Assembly (NCBI RefSeq): GCF_014652815.1
Contig: NZ_BMZN01000002.1
Location: forward strand, 671,793-735,792
Length of the DNA stretch: 64,000 nt
Source of the DNA: Alcaligenes pakistanensis
GTDB taxonomy: Bacteria; Pseudomonadota; Gammaproteobacteria; Burkholderiales; Burkholderiaceae_B
Direction: 5' to 3'
In this document: positions 35,199 to 44,477 of the stretch, in pieces
Layout of the letters: the number at the start of each line of letters is the position of its first letter
Position numbering within the stretch: the stretch's first letter is position 1
Made by a program: the position numbers and the translations under genes
Notes under the pieces: generated by a model
Database searches by the model: none
The model's input: the letters and a program-made list of their open reading frames with translations, nothing else
Told to the model about the DNA's origin: nothing

Positions 35199-36104
35199 AT
35201 GGCAAGTTCGGACTCTGCTATTTCCAATTTTCAGGGCAGCATGGTTGCCCTTGTTACACCCATGGATCCCAATGGGGGTCTGGATTTTGCCGCTTACCGA
35301 AAGCTGATCGACTGGCACATACAGGAAGGAACCCGTGTGCTGGTGGTCGTTGGAACCTCGGGCGAATCGCCCACGGTGTCGGTTGATGAGCACGCTGAAC
35401 TGATCAAGGTCGCTGTTGAGCATGCCGCCGGGCGTGTTCCCGTGATTGCCGGTGTGGGTGGCAACTCCACGCGTGAAGCTATTGAACTGTCGCGTCATGC
35501 CCAGGAAGTGGGCGCCGATGCCGGTTTGTCGGTGGTGCCTTACTACAACCGTCCTACCCAGGAAGGTATGTATCTGCACTTTCGCGCCATTGCCGAAGCG
35601 GTTGACCTGCCCCAGTTCCTGTACAACGTGCCTGGCCGCACGGTTGCCGACCTGCAAAACGATACCGTTTTGCGTCTGGCCCAAATCCCCAACATCATTG
35701 GTATCAAAGATGCAACGGGCGATCTGGCGCGTGGTGGCTTGCTGCTGCGTGATGCACCGGAAGATTTCATTGTGGTCAGCGGGGATGATCCTACTGCCGC
35801 TTCTTATATCTTGCTGGGTGCCAAAGGCAATATCTCCGTGACGGCCAACGTGGCGCCACGCTTGATGAGCCAGCTGTGTCAGGCCGCGCTGGATATGGAC
35901 GTACCCACGGTACGTCGTTTGAATGCCCATTTGGCAGGTCTGAACAAGAACCTGTTTGTTGAGGCTAACCCCATTCCCGTGAAATGGGCCGTTGCAGAAA
36001 TGGGCCTTACTCAGCTGGGTTATCGTTTACCATTGACGCCGTTAAATGCACAGCATCACGAATTGCTGCGTCAATCTTTGAAACTTGCGGATCTTCTTCC
36101 ATGA
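35199..36104 (+). CDS. dapA: 4-hydroxy-tetrahydrodipicolinate synthase
   Basis: First committed step of lysine and diaminopimelate synthesis: condenses aspartate semialdehyde with pyruvate. A 301-residue TIM-barrel with [10 protein letters not shown] near the start, the GTSGESPT loop, the catalytic tyrosine region [14 protein letters not shown] and the Schiff-base lysine K170 in IGIKDATGD. The ATG at 35199 is chosen because the family starts shortly before GSMVALVTP. It overlaps bamC by four bases (ATGA), the usual dapA-bamC coupling. Confidence 0.96.
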   Translation: MASSDSAISNFQGSMVALVTPMDPNGGLDFAAYRKLIDWHIQEGTRVLVVVGTSGESPTVSVDEHAELIKVAVEHAAGRVPVIAGVGGNSTREAIELSRHAQEVGADAGLSVVPYYNRPTQEGMYLHFRAIAEAVDLPQFLYNVPGRTVADLQNDTVLRLAQIPNIIGIKDATGDLARGGLLLRDAPEDFIVVSGDDPTAASYILLGAKGNISVTANVAPRLMSQLCQAALDMDVPTVRRLNAHLAGLNKNLFVEANPIPVKWAVAEMGLTQLGYRLPLTPLNAQHHELLRQSLKLADLLP

Positions 36105-37234
36105 TTGCTAAGCCAGTTAATAAAAGCCTGATCGGGCTGTCCCTGAGCCTGTTGGTGCTGTCGGGCTGCTCGACGATGGACCAGATAATGGGCCAAGGCG
36201 AATCGGTTAATTACAAAAGTACGGTTGCAGGCGATCCCTTGAGCATTCCTCCGGATCTGACCCAGGCTAACCGCGATGCGCATTACCGCGCGCCTGAAGG
36301 TGCCACGTCCTACTCGGTCTACGCACAAGGTCAAAACGCACAGCAGCTTAAAGGCGGGGCAGACGATATTCTGCCTAAGTCCGATGCCATCAAAGTGATG
36401 CGCGACGGCGATTTGCGCTGGTTGGTCGTGGACCGTCCTGTGGAAGACCTGTTCCCCCGTATTATTGATTTCTGGGGTGACAATGGTTTCACTATTCAGT
36501 CCCAAGATCCTCGTGCTGGTCTGATTCAGACCGACTGGGCTGAAAACCGCGCCAAGATTCCAGAAAGCTGGATTCGCAGTGCCTTGGGCTCCATCATTGA
36601 TCAGGTGTTTGATAGTGGCGAGCGCGATCGCTTCCGCACACGCTTTGAGCGCGTCGGCAACAAGACTGAAATCTATGTGTCCCACCAGCACATGGAAGAA
36701 ACTCCCACAGCAGACGGTTCCGCCTTTAAATGGGTGTTCGCCAAAGAAGATCCAGGTCTGAATGCAGCCATGCTGGCTCGCATGATGGTGTTCTTGGGTC
36801 TGGATATTGAAACGGCTCGTGAACAGGTTGCCAATGCTTCCAAAGACCCTGCCGGTGTTCAAGTTCAGGCTTCGGACAAAGGCGATCAGGCAGAGCTGCT
36901 GCTGAACGAGTCCTTTGACCGTGCATGGCGTCGTGTTGGCGTAGCCATCGACTCCGCCGGCTTCTCGGTTGAAGACCGCGATCGTTCCGCTGGCGAGTTC
37001 TTCATCCGCTATCTGGATTCGGATACGGGCGAGAAGATCGAACAGCAAAACATCATTGGCCGCATCTTCGGCAGCCGTAACACCGCCGAAGCCACACCGT
37101 TCCGCATCAAGCTCAGCGCCCAAGGTGCTGGCACTCGCGTGACCGTGCTGGATCAGCAAGGTCAGGAACAGACTACCGGTACAGCCAAGCGCATTATCAA
37201 TGTGCTGTCCACCAATCTGCGTCCCGGCAACTGA
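36101..37234 (+). CDS. bamC: Outer-membrane assembly lipoprotein BamC
   Basis: Accessory lipoprotein of the Bam machine that folds outer-membrane proteins. The 377-residue protein has a lipoprotein signal with lipobox VLSGC (C23). An N-terminal unstructured BamC segment follows ([20 protein letters not shown]), then two helix-grip domains (about 125-225 and 265-375). It overlaps the end of dapA and precedes a terminator, so dapA-bamC forms a unit. Confidence 0.93.
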   Translation: MIAKPVNKSLIGLSLSLLVLSGCSTMDQIMGQGESVNYKSTVAGDPLSIPPDLTQANRDAHYRAPEGATSYSVYAQGQNAQQLKGGADDILPKSDAIKVMRDGDLRWLVVDRPVEDLFPRIIDFWGDNGFTIQSQDPRAGLIQTDWAENRAKIPESWIRSALGSIIDQVFDSGERDRFRTRFERVGNKTEIYVSHQHMEETPTADGSAFKWVFAKEDPGLNAAMLARMMVFLGLDIETAREQVANASKDPAGVQVQASDKGDQAELLLNESFDRAWRRVGVAIDSAGFSVEDRDRSAGEFFIRYLDSDTGEKIEQQNIIGRIFGSRNTAEATPFRIKLSAQGAGTRVTVLDQQGQEQTTGTAKRIINVLSTNLRPGN

Positions 37235-37264
37235 TTGAGCTGAGTCGGCCCTAGGGCCGCCTGG

Positions 37265-37297
37265 AAAAAGCCCTGGTTTTGTACCAGGGCTTTTTTT
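37265..37297 (+). terminator. Rho-independent terminator after bamC
   Basis: GCCCTGG pairs with CCAGGGC across an 8-base loop with an A run before and seven Ts after, 30 bases past the bamC stop. Confidence 0.92.
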
Positions 37298-37495
37298 GTC
37301 TGTCGGATTCTTGACCAGCAAGGGACGAACGCCACAATCGCCTGAGAAGCTGTGGTCCTGTACCGGCCCGGCGCAGAGCGACACCACACATCTGTGTGCC
37401 ATGAAGTTGGCTCGTCCATTAGGCCTGACACACCAAATTTTGTGTTTATAGTTAATCTTTCTTGAACAGGGCTGGACTTTCTCTAAAACAGAAAA

Positions 37496-37514
37496 GATAA
37501 TAGGAACCATTATC
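37496..37514. promoter_or_regulatory. Fur box before the mini sigma/FecR-like pair
   Basis: GATAATAGGAACCATTATC matches the 19-base Fur consensus (GATAATGATAATCATTATC) at about 14-15 of 19 positions by eye and is palindromic at its ends. It lies 26 bases ahead of the ATG at 37541, in the usual promoter-proximal position. Repression by iron-loaded Fur is inferred. Confidence 0.8.
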
Positions 37515-37540
37515 ATTTGATATCTTTTAGGGAGTGGCCC

Positions 37541-37858
37541 ATGCTGAAATCGTTTTATCGCAACGGTTTACGTTTTTGCCTGCGCATGCTGCGTGGCACC
37601 TCCGCCGCTCACGCTCCTGTAGAGCCTGGCGCACGTATGCTGGCCATGATCGAGGCCTTGCCGCGTCGTCGTCGCGAAGCCTTTGTGCTGCATCGTTTTG
37701 AAGGCCTGAACTATAAAGAAATCGCTGCCCAGATGGGCACCAGCCCCCGCGTGGTGGAGCAGTATGTACGCATGGCCATGCTGGCTTGCCGTCACAACCC
37801 AGCGGCGATAAACCGGGTGGACGGGGCAGTGCCACGTCCAGCTGGCTCGTATGTCTAA
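37541..37858 (+). CDS. Region-4-only sigma-like DNA-binding protein
   Basis: A 105-residue protein whose C-terminal half is a sigma-70 region 4 helix-turn-helix (LPRRRREAFVLHRFEGLNYKEIAAQMGTSPRVVEQYVRMAM). It resembles that of FecI-like ECF sigma factors, but no region 2 (core binding and -10 recognition) is present. The first 40 residues are basic and hydrophobic (MLKSFYRNGLRFCLRMLRG). AGGGAG precedes the ATG, and a Fur box lies 26 bases upstream. It is followed and overlapped by a FecR-like gene. It may be a small regulator that works without region 2, or a remnant of a FecI gene. Confidence 0.8.
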   Translation: MLKSFYRNGLRFCLRMLRGTSAAHAPVEPGARMLAMIEALPRRRREAFVLHRFEGLNYKEIAAQMGTSPRVVEQYVRMAMLACRHNPAAINRVDGAVPRPAGSYV

Positions 37859-37868
37859 GGACGAGCGC

Positions 37869-38243
37869 ATGCAGCATATTGATGAACAGGCCTTGAGCTG
37901 GCTGCTAAAGCACCACGATCCCAAGCACCAGGGCGATGCCCGCAGCCAGTCCGCGTTCCGAGCCTGGCTTTCCATTGATCCCGAACATCAGGCTGCTTTC
38001 TTGCGCTGGAAGCTGGAGTGGGAGGCGATGGACGGAATCAGCGCCGAGCAACTGAATCGCTTGCGCGCTGACTCCAGGAAAACAGGGGGGGCAGCAGGGC
38101 AAGGTGGCTGGCGTCAGCGTTGGATGAATGTCTGCGTGGATGCCTGGTCCGCTAATCCCGCCCTGCGCTTTGCCTTGAGCGGAGCGATCTGCCTACTGTT
38201 GGGCGTGGCTGTGTTAGGCAGCGTGGGTAGCTACTTTCTTTAA
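37869..38243 (+). CDS. FecR-N-terminus-like (DUF4880) membrane protein
   Basis: A 124-residue protein with the DUF4880 motif of FecR/PupR anti-sigma factors: IDEQALSWLLKHHDP, then FRAWLSIDPEHQAAFLRWKLEWEAM. A basic linker and a single C-terminal transmembrane helix follow (LRFALSGAICLLLGVAVLG, about residues 101-119). The periplasmic part of full-length FecR (about 200 further residues) is missing. It follows the region-4 protein closely; the start at 37869 has AAGGAC 7 bases upstream, while an earlier ATG at 37851 would overlap that gene by 8 bases. It converges with bioD after 2 bases. Confidence 0.72.
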   Translation: MQHIDEQALSWLLKHHDPKHQGDARSQSAFRAWLSIDPEHQAAFLRWKLEWEAMDGISAEQLNRLRADSRKTGGAAGQGGWRQRWMNVCVDAWSANPALRFALSGAICLLLGVAVLGSVGSYFL

Positions 38244-38245
38244 GA

Positions 38246-38953
38246 CTATCCCGCGTTGACTCTGCCTTGATCTACCCACGGTGAATGCAGATATTGCGCT
38301 GCCTGTTGAATACGCTCGTCCAGATTGGGTGAATCCAGCCGGGGAATCACTCCCAGACAAGGGCCGGGCAGGTAATCGTGCAAGGTCTGCAGATTTTCCT
38401 GGAGATAGCCCATCTCCGGATCGATGCAATTGGCGATCCAGCCTAACAAAGGCAAGCCACTGGCGCGTATGGCTTGAACCGTCAGCAAAGCGTGATTCAA
38501 GGCCCCCAAACGCACACCGATGACCAGCACCAGCGGAAGCTGCAGGGTCTGTGCCAAATCCACTCCCGTTCGTCCTTGGCCCAATGGCAACATGAACCCG
38601 CCCACACCCTCAACAACCATATAGTCGGCTTGCCCATTCAGTTGCTGAATAGTTTGCTGGATAAGAGCGGGCTCCAAATAGTTGCCGGCCTGGGCTGCCA
38701 GAATGTGTGGCGCAGCGGCTTCCTGAAACAGATAGGGTGTCAGTCTTTCAGGGGCAAGCCTGACAGTAGAGTGTCGCGCCAGGGCGTCCAGATCTTCATT
38801 ATGCAAACGGCCATCCCTGTCCTCTGCACCGGATGCAATCGGTTTGACGCCTAGCGTACGTGCCCCTTCTTGGCCGAATAAATGAAGCAGGGCCGAGCTG
38901 ACTAAGGTTTTACCAATTTCCGTATCCGTGCCTGTGACGAAACAGGTCTTCAT
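38246..38953 (-). CDS. bioD: Dethiobiotin synthetase
   Basis: ATP-dependent closure of the ureido ring, the penultimate step of biotin synthesis. A 235-residue protein with P-loop GTDTEIGKT (residues 8-16), KPIASG, VEGVGGFMLPL and the GVRLGALNHALLT segment. It is the last gene of the biotin operon on this strand and overlaps bioA by four bases (ATGA). Confidence 0.95.
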   Translation of the reverse strand: MKTCFVTGTDTEIGKTLVSSALLHLFGQEGARTLGVKPIASGAEDRDGRLHNEDLDALARHSTVRLAPERLTPYLFQEAAAPHILAAQAGNYLEPALIQQTIQQLNGQADYMVVEGVGGFMLPLGQGRTGVDLAQTLQLPLVLVIGVRLGALNHALLTVQAIRASGLPLLGWIANCIDPEMGYLQENLQTLHDYLPGPCLGVIPRLDSPNLDERIQQAAQYLHSPWVDQGRVNAG

Positions 38954-40290
38954 GCGTATTCCTTCAATAAATGCCCTAAGCCATCTAACAGATGTTGGGC
39001 TTCGGCTTCAGTCCACAGATAGCCGGGCATCAGGTAGACCGTATTGCCGATGGGGCGCAGCATGAGCCCATATTGCAGCGCCGAGCGGTAAAAGCGACGC
39101 GCAAAGCTTAGATGGTCGTAACGGGGTTGGCCTATATCCAGGTCGAATGCCCAAATCACGCCCGTGCGACGCAGATGCTGCATCTTGGGGGAGCGCAGCG
39201 CCAAAGCCTGTAATCCTTCATCAATCTGCTGTCCCAGTTTTCTTTGCAGCTCGTAGACGGGGTACTGCTGAAATAATTGCAGGCTCGCTAAAGCGGCACG
39301 GCAAGCCAAGGGATTACCGGTGTAAGAGTGTGAGTGCAGAAAGCCACGGCGCAAGTCTGGGTCATAAAAACCGTGGTAGAGCGCCGATGTGGACAGCACT
39401 ACGGACAAGGGCAAGGCCCCACCTGTGATTCCTTTGGACAGGCACAGCAGATCAGGCCAGATTCCGGCTTGTTCGCAGGCAAAAAAGGTGCCCGTGCGCC
39501 CGCAGCCCACGGCAATTTCATCCAAGATCAAATGCACCTGATAGTGGTCGCACAGAGCGCGAACACCGCGTAGATAGTCGGGGGAATGCATTTTCATGCC
39601 TGCTGCACATTGAACCAGCGGCTCCAGGATCACAGCAGCAATGTCTTGATGACTATCCAGAATCTGCTCCAGCGATTGGAGGGCTTTTTCAGTGATCTGG
39701 GTTTGCTCCTCGGCGCTGGCTGCTTGGCGCAAGTCGGGGCTGGCAGCGGTGTATTGTTTGCTCAGCTGCGAGCCGTAATTTTCACGGAATAAAGGCACAT
39801 CCGTTACCGCCAAGGCTCCTAGTGTTTCGCCGTGATAAGCCTGCTCGATGCTTACAAAACGATGTTTGTGTTCCTGGCCTTGATTGCGCCAGTAATGCAG
39901 GCTGAGCTTAAGTGCAATTTCGACAGCCGAGGCGCCGTCACTGGCATAAAAAGCATGGCCTAAATGATGATTGCTTAAGGCTGTCAATTGTTCGGATAAC
40001 TGCACCACGGGTTCATGTGTCAGACCGCACAGCATGATGTGGTCCAACTGCTGAGCCTGATCTGTGATCGCCTTTACCAAATGCGGATGACTGTGCCCAA
40101 ACAGATTCACCCACCAGGAGCTGATGGCGTCCAGATAACGATGGCCGTCGGTATCGTAAAGCCAGGCTCCTTGGGCACGTTTGATTGCCAGCAGTGGCAC
40201 ACCTTGGTCGTGATGCTGCATTTGCGTGCAGGGGTGCCAGACAGTCTTTAAACTGCGCTGGGCCAGGGAAGAGAGGGGGCTTGGTGTCAT
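38950..40290 (-). CDS. bioA: Adenosylmethionine-8-amino-7-oxononanoate aminotransferase
   Basis: PLP enzyme converting KAPA to DAPA in biotin synthesis with S-adenosylmethionine as amino donor. The 446-residue protein has KTVWHPCTQMQHHD near the start, SSWWVNLFGHSHP (the SSWW motif is diagnostic for BioA), a DEIAVGCGRTGTFF metal/PLP loop and the Schiff-base lysine in LSKGITGGALPLS. Located between bioF and bioD with short or overlapping junctions. Confidence 0.96.
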   Translation of the reverse strand: MTPSPLSSLAQRSLKTVWHPCTQMQHHDQGVPLLAIKRAQGAWLYDTDGHRYLDAISSWWVNLFGHSHPHLVKAITDQAQQLDHIMLCGLTHEPVVQLSEQLTALSNHHLGHAFYASDGASAVEIALKLSLHYWRNQGQEHKHRFVSIEQAYHGETLGALAVTDVPLFRENYGSQLSKQYTAASPDLRQAASAEEQTQITEKALQSLEQILDSHQDIAAVILEPLVQCAAGMKMHSPDYLRGVRALCDHYQVHLILDEIAVGCGRTGTFFACEQAGIWPDLLCLSKGITGGALPLSVVLSTSALYHGFYDPDLRRGFLHSHSYTGNPLACRAALASLQLFQQYPVYELQRKLGQQIDEGLQALALRSPKMQHLRRTGVIWAFDLDIGQPRYDHLSFARRFYRSALQYGLMLRPIGNTVYLMPGYLWTEAEAQHLLDGLGHLLKEYA

Positions 40291-40296
40291 GGCAAC

Positions 40297-41463
40297 TTAC
40301 CGTAAAGAGTGACCGGCTTCATGTAGAGCCTGAGCGAGTTTTTCAATGTCCTGACGCTTGTGGGCGGCAGACAGAGAAAGGCGTAATCGGGCTTGGTGGC
40401 GAGGCACAGTAGGTGGACGTATGGCGGGGGCCCAAATGCCTTGTTCCAACAGCAGTTCGGACAGCCTTAAGGTGGGTTCGATCTCACCAATCAGCAGGTT
40501 TTGTATAGGCGTGTCTGAAGGGACGAGGCCCCAGGGCAGGTCTTGACCCAGGGTCTGGAGCGTCTGAATGTGCTCATTTAACAAAGAGCGCTGGGGCTGG
40601 GCTTGCTTGATCAAGTGCAAGCAAGTGCGAAGCGCGGCGCAGTGGGCGGGAGCCAGTCCTGTGCTGTACACATAGCTGCGGGCGGACTGAGTAAACCAGT
40701 CCGCCAAGGCGTGGGAGCAGGCGACAAAGGCCCCGCCTTGACCAGCTGCCTTGCCAAAAGTACCTAGATAGACAAGGCGCTGGCGTTTTGCGGGGCTAAG
40801 CAAAAAGCACTCGGGCGCGCCGCGACCGTTTTCACCCAATACGCCTAAACCGTGTGCATCGTCCAGATACAGCAAGGCATCATGGCGCTCGCAGAGATCA
40901 AGCAGTTGATCGACGGGGGCCAGCGTGCCATCCATGCTGAACAAGCTATCTGAAATGACGAGCTTGAACCCCGTGCTTGGGCGGCTGAGCAAATCATCCA
41001 GGCGTTCCATATCCCGATGGGGATAGACACGCAAGCGCGCACCGGACAGTCGGCTGGCGTCAATCAGGCTGGCATGGTTGAGCCTGTCGCACAAGATTGT
41101 GTCGCCGGGCCCTACCAGCGCAGGAATCACCCCCAGGCTGGCTTGATAGCCGCTGACAAATAGACGGCTTTCCTCAAAGCCGCTCCATTGCGCCAATTCC
41201 TGCTCCAGTGCGTGAGCAAGTGGGTGATGACCGCAAATCAAGGGAGAGGCCGTTGCTCCGGCCACGCTTTGTGGTTCCAGCTTTTGTAGACTGGGGTGCT
41301 GGCTTAGGCCCAAATAATCATTGCCAGCAAAATTCAGCAGGACCTGTCCATTGCGTTCAATAAGTGCGTTCGGCAAAGGACGGCTAATAGCGCGTTGACG
41401 CCAGAGCTTCTTTGCTTTTAAAGCGGCCAGTTGCTGATCCACATGGGAAAGAAAGGCACTCAT
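40297..41463 (-). CDS. bioF: 8-amino-7-oxononanoate synthase
   Basis: PLP enzyme that condenses pimeloyl thioester with alanine to KAPA. The 388-residue protein has NFAGNDYLGLSQHP near residue 43, YLDDAHGLGVLGENGRG, and the catalytic lysine in YLGTFGKAAGQGGAFV. Its ATG shares one base with the stop of the upstream P450 (TAATG), so the two are translationally coupled. Confidence 0.96.
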   Translation of the reverse strand: MSAFLSHVDQQLAALKAKKLWRQRAISRPLPNALIERNGQVLLNFAGNDYLGLSQHPSLQKLEPQSVAGATASPLICGHHPLAHALEQELAQWSGFEESRLFVSGYQASLGVIPALVGPGDTILCDRLNHASLIDASRLSGARLRVYPHRDMERLDDLLSRPSTGFKLVISDSLFSMDGTLAPVDQLLDLCERHDALLYLDDAHGLGVLGENGRGAPECFLLSPAKRQRLVYLGTFGKAAGQGGAFVACSHALADWFTQSARSYVYSTGLAPAHCAALRTCLHLIKQAQPQRSLLNEHIQTLQTLGQDLPWGLVPSDTPIQNLLIGEIEPTLRLSELLLEQGIWAPAIRPPTVPRHQARLRLSLSAAHKRQDIEKLAQALHEAGHSLR

Positions 41464-42656
41464 TATTGCGATTCACGTAATTGGGCCGGCAGGCTATTCC
41501 AGCCACGGTAGGCAGGTAAGTCAATGCGCTGCCCTTGGCCGAGTTGAAGGCGGGACAGCAGGGGGAGGGCTTTTTCTAGGGTGAGCCGCGCTTCCAGATG
41601 CACCAAAGCAACCCCTAAACAGTGATGAATACCGTGGCCCATAGAGAGTTCGGCCTGATTGTTGCGGCTGAAATCCAATTCATCAGGTTCAGTAAAAACC
41701 TCAGGGTCTCGGTTGGCCGCGCCTAACAGCAGAAGCAGTAACTGCCCCTTGCGCAAGTGCTGGCCGTGCCAGTGTTGGTCCCGCATCAGGCGTCTGGCCG
41801 TATATTGAATCGGGCTGTCGTGGCGCAATACTTCTTTGATGGCAGCAGGAATGTTTTCAGGCTGCGTTTGTAGACTACGCAGCTTGCTGGTGTCGCTGAG
41901 CAGGGTCTGAAAAAGCGTGCTGAGCAGATGCCGGGAGGTTTCATAGCCAGCAAAGAGCAACATACAGGACTGCGCCAGACGCTCACGCCTGCCGTGTAGG
42001 GACAGGTGCTCGTCATGTAAAAGCTGCCAAGCAAGACCGCCCTCACGCAGATTGGATGTATTGCCTAAAAAATCCGCCATATCCAGCAAGGCGTTCTGGG
42101 TGTCCATCAATAAGGGAACATCAGGCGTGGCCTGCCCGATAAAACGAGCTAGTTGCTCCGACCAGACCTGGAAAATAGCTAAAGGTAGCTGCTCTAAACC
42201 GAGCAAATCCATCATGACCAAAGCGGGTAAAGGACGACAGACTTCATCAACCAGGTCAGCGGGACCGTGTTGTAGCTTTTGCTCCAGGCCTAGGAGGATC
42301 TGCGTGATGCGCTCCTCGATCGTGCTGTGCAGTGTTTCTAGTGATTTTGGGCTAAAGGCCGTATTGACGACGCGCCGTACGCGGGTGTGACGAGGGCGAT
42401 CCAGGAACACCAGCGTTCTGGCCATCAAGCCCTTAAAAGCCTGTAGACGAGGCGAGGGCGCTGCACCGGCTTGAGACACCCATCCCCCAACACGCCGCAC
42501 GCTTAAATCAGGATGGCGCAATGAGGCTTGTACATCGCTGTGCCTGTGAACCAGCCAGGCCCCACCACAGAAGTTTGCATCCCACACCAAAGGAGGCCCC
42601 TGACGAAGACAGGCATAAGCCGCATAGGGGGACGCAAGATTGAAATCGCCAAGCAT
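41463..42656 (-). CDS. Cytochrome P450 heading the biotin operon (BioI-like role)
   Basis: A 397-residue soluble P450. The I-helix oxygen-binding motif is LLFAGYETS, the K-helix ExxR is EVLRHD, and the haem-thiolate loop is MGHGIHHCLG near residue 346, with the usual phenylalanine at its start replaced by methionine. CAGGAAACAG precedes the ATG. It is the first gene of a tightly coupled P450-bioF-bioA-bioD unit. In Bacillus subtilis the P450 BioI cuts fatty acyl-ACP to pimeloyl-ACP, the substrate of BioF, so the same role is inferred here. No bioC or bioH is in the window. Other P450 functions cannot be ruled out from sequence. Confidence 0.85.
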   Translation of the reverse strand: MLGDFNLASPYAAYACLRQGPPLVWDANFCGGAWLVHRHSDVQASLRHPDLSVRRVGGWVSQAGAAPSPRLQAFKGLMARTLVFLDRPRHTRVRRVVNTAFSPKSLETLHSTIEERITQILLGLEQKLQHGPADLVDEVCRPLPALVMMDLLGLEQLPLAIFQVWSEQLARFIGQATPDVPLLMDTQNALLDMADFLGNTSNLREGGLAWQLLHDEHLSLHGRRERLAQSCMLLFAGYETSRHLLSTLFQTLLSDTSKLRSLQTQPENIPAAIKEVLRHDSPIQYTARRLMRDQHWHGQHLRKGQLLLLLLGAANRDPEVFTEPDELDFSRNNQAELSMGHGIHHCLGVALVHLEARLTLEKALPLLSRLQLGQGQRIDLPAYRGWNSLPAQLRESQ

Positions 42657-43063
42657 GACACTGTTTCCTGAAAACCAAAGCCAGCGCAGGCTAGCATTTG
42701 GCTGGCAATGAGACAGTCAGGAGATTGTGACTATTAGTTCTTTCAGTTTATTTTGGGGTGTTTAGCATGTGGTTTGGTATTTTTACTGATTTTTAGTGGT
42801 TTTTATGTAACTGTTTTTCACAATAAACTAGGGTGGAAGAATTGTAGTTTCAATGTGTTTGGACAGCTTGTCTGCTCTAGGTGAACCGTGTTTTTCTGAG
42901 TGAGCCAAGAGATCCATGACTTAAAGGAACGTTTGCTGGCTGCTGAGATGAATCCAGGGGACGTGTGCTGTGCCTGTGGAGTGAGGCCTGCTTTGTGGCG
43001 ATTCAGGAAAGTAGTAAGAGAATCCACTTTTACCAACGCACTGATCAAACCAAAAAGAGATAG
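42657..43063. other. Control region before the P450-biotin operon
   Basis: About 400 A/T-rich bases lie between the P450 start and the terminator at 43064. Short open frames exist on both strands (for example 42900-43181 from a GTG), but none has family resemblance. I see no clear BirA- or BioR-type operator. A 93-residue frame across the terminator is probably chance. Confidence 0.4.
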
Positions 43064-43093
43064 AAAAAGCCCGGTGCAAGGCCGGGCTTCTTT
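43064..43093 (-). terminator. Terminator of the BenE transporter gene
   Basis: AAGCCCGG pairs with CCGGGCTT around a 7-base loop. The A run on the plus strand gives a U run in minus-strand RNA. It lies 140 bases past the transporter stop. Confidence 0.75.
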
Positions 43094-43232
43094 GCTGTTC
43101 TCAACGTCGCGGTTTAAGAGGCCGCCTGATGATTTGACATTTCAGGCGTCGGGTCCTGTAGTACCGGCATTGTTTAAGTAAAAGCCAATGGGCGTGATTT
43201 CAGGCGTTCAGGTCAGTGCCTGTGCGGCTTCA

Positions 43233-44477
43233 TCAACGAGTATCTGGTGCAGTGGGAAGCGCTTCATTCCCCAGCTTCTCCGTTTTCCGCTGCGGCAATT
43301 TCCCATTCAAAATGAAATATGCCAGCAGACCAATCACCAGCCCCCAGAAGGCCCCGCCAATCCCAAATAGGGTGATATTGGCTGCCGAGGCCAGGAAAGT
43401 GATCAAAGCGGCTTCACGCGATTTCGGTTCTGCCATGGCACCTGCCAAGCTGCCGCCAATCGTGCCCAGCAAGGCCAAGCCAGCCAGGGTCGTGATAAAG
43501 GTTGCGGGGAAGGCCATAAATACGGCTGCCAGAGTTAAGCCGAAGATACCGACCAGAATGTAGAACACACCTGCCGCAATCCCGGCGATCCAGCGCTTGG
43601 AGGGATCTTGGTGCGCTTCGGGGCCCGTGCAGATGGCGGCGGTAATGGCGGCGACGTTCATGGCATGAGAGCCAAAGGGGGCCATGATGAGCGAGCCCAG
43701 TCCTGTTACCCACACAATGGGGTTGGCGCTGGTACGAAAACCGTCGTTACGTAGCACCAGCATGCCGGGCATGTATTGGCCAGTCAGAGTGATCAGAAAC
43801 AAGGGCAAGGCCACGCTGAGCAAGGCATTGAGAGTGAACACGGGCATGGTGAAAACAGGGGCTGCCAGTTCTAGTTTCAGGCCGCTTAGGTCGACGCGGT
43901 GCTCCAAGAGCAGGAATGCCAGGCCCAAAATCAGAATGCCCACGACGGCGTAGCGTGCGGAAAACCGCTTGATGATCAGGTAGGCCAGAATCAGCAAACC
44001 GGCCAGCTTCGGGTCCAGCGTCATGCTGCCAAAGGCACCAATGCCAAATTGCAGCAAAATCCCGGCCAGCAGGCCAGCAGCAATGCCGTTGGGTATCAGG
44101 CGGATCAAACGCTCGAAGTACGATGATAGGCCCAGCACCACGAATGCTGCGGCCGATATTAAATAGGCGCCAATGGCTTCTTCATAGGGTGTGCTGGCCA
44201 GGGCGGTAACCAGAAAAGCCGCTGCAGGGGTGGACCACGCTGTGATGATGGGCTCACGCGAAACCCAGCTTAAAAGCAGGCCGGTGACACCGACACCAAT
44301 AGAGATCGACCATACCCAGGAGGCAGTCAGCTCGGGGCTGAGCCCGGCGACTTTGGCAGCTTGGAAAACCAGAATAAAAGTACCACCGTAATTAACGATG
44401 ACCGAGATCAGACCGGCCACAATGGGCGGGATCAGATCGCTGACTAAATGGGATAAGGATGATCGAGAGGTAGACAT
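43233..44477 (-). CDS. Benzoate/H+ symporter (BenE family)
   Basis: A 414-residue inner-membrane protein with about 12 hydrophobic segments. The BenE family pattern is visible: an N-terminal GLISVIVNYGGTFILVFQAAKVAGLSP, then WVWSISIGVGVTGLLLSW and REPIITAWSTPAAAFL. Members carry benzoate or related aromatic acids with protons; no ben genes are adjacent, so the substrate is open. The ATG at 44477 is used; an upstream in-frame GTG at 44519 adds 14 residues without a family match. Confidence 0.88.
   Translation of the reverse strand: MSTSRSSLSHLVSDLIPPIVAGLISVIVNYGGTFILVFQAAKVAGLSPELTASWVWSISIGVGVTGLLLSWVSREPIITAWSTPAAAFLVTALASTPYEEAIGAYLISAAAFVVLGLSSYFERLIRLIPNGIAAGLLAGILLQFGIGAFGSMTLDPKLAGLLILAYLIIKRFSARYAVVGILILGLAFLLLEHRVDLSGLKLELAAPVFTMPVFTLNALLSVALPLFLITLTGQYMPGMLVLRNDGFRTSANPIVWVTGLGSLIMAPFGSHAMNVAAITAAICTGPEAHQDPSKRWIAGIAAGVFYILVGIFGLTLAAVFMAFPATFITTLAGLALLGTIGGSLAGAMAEPKSREAALITFLASAANITLFGIGGAFWGLVIGLLAYFILNGKLPQRKTEKLGNEALPTAPDTR

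Noticed and set aside
36071-37516. 481-residue minus-strand frame opposite bamC
   Set aside because: Antisense shadow of bamC; low-complexity composition and no family resemblance.
42900-43181. 93-residue plus-strand frame from a GTG between the P450 and BenE genes
   Set aside because: It runs through a terminator hairpin, has no ribosome-binding site that I trust, and no family resemblance.
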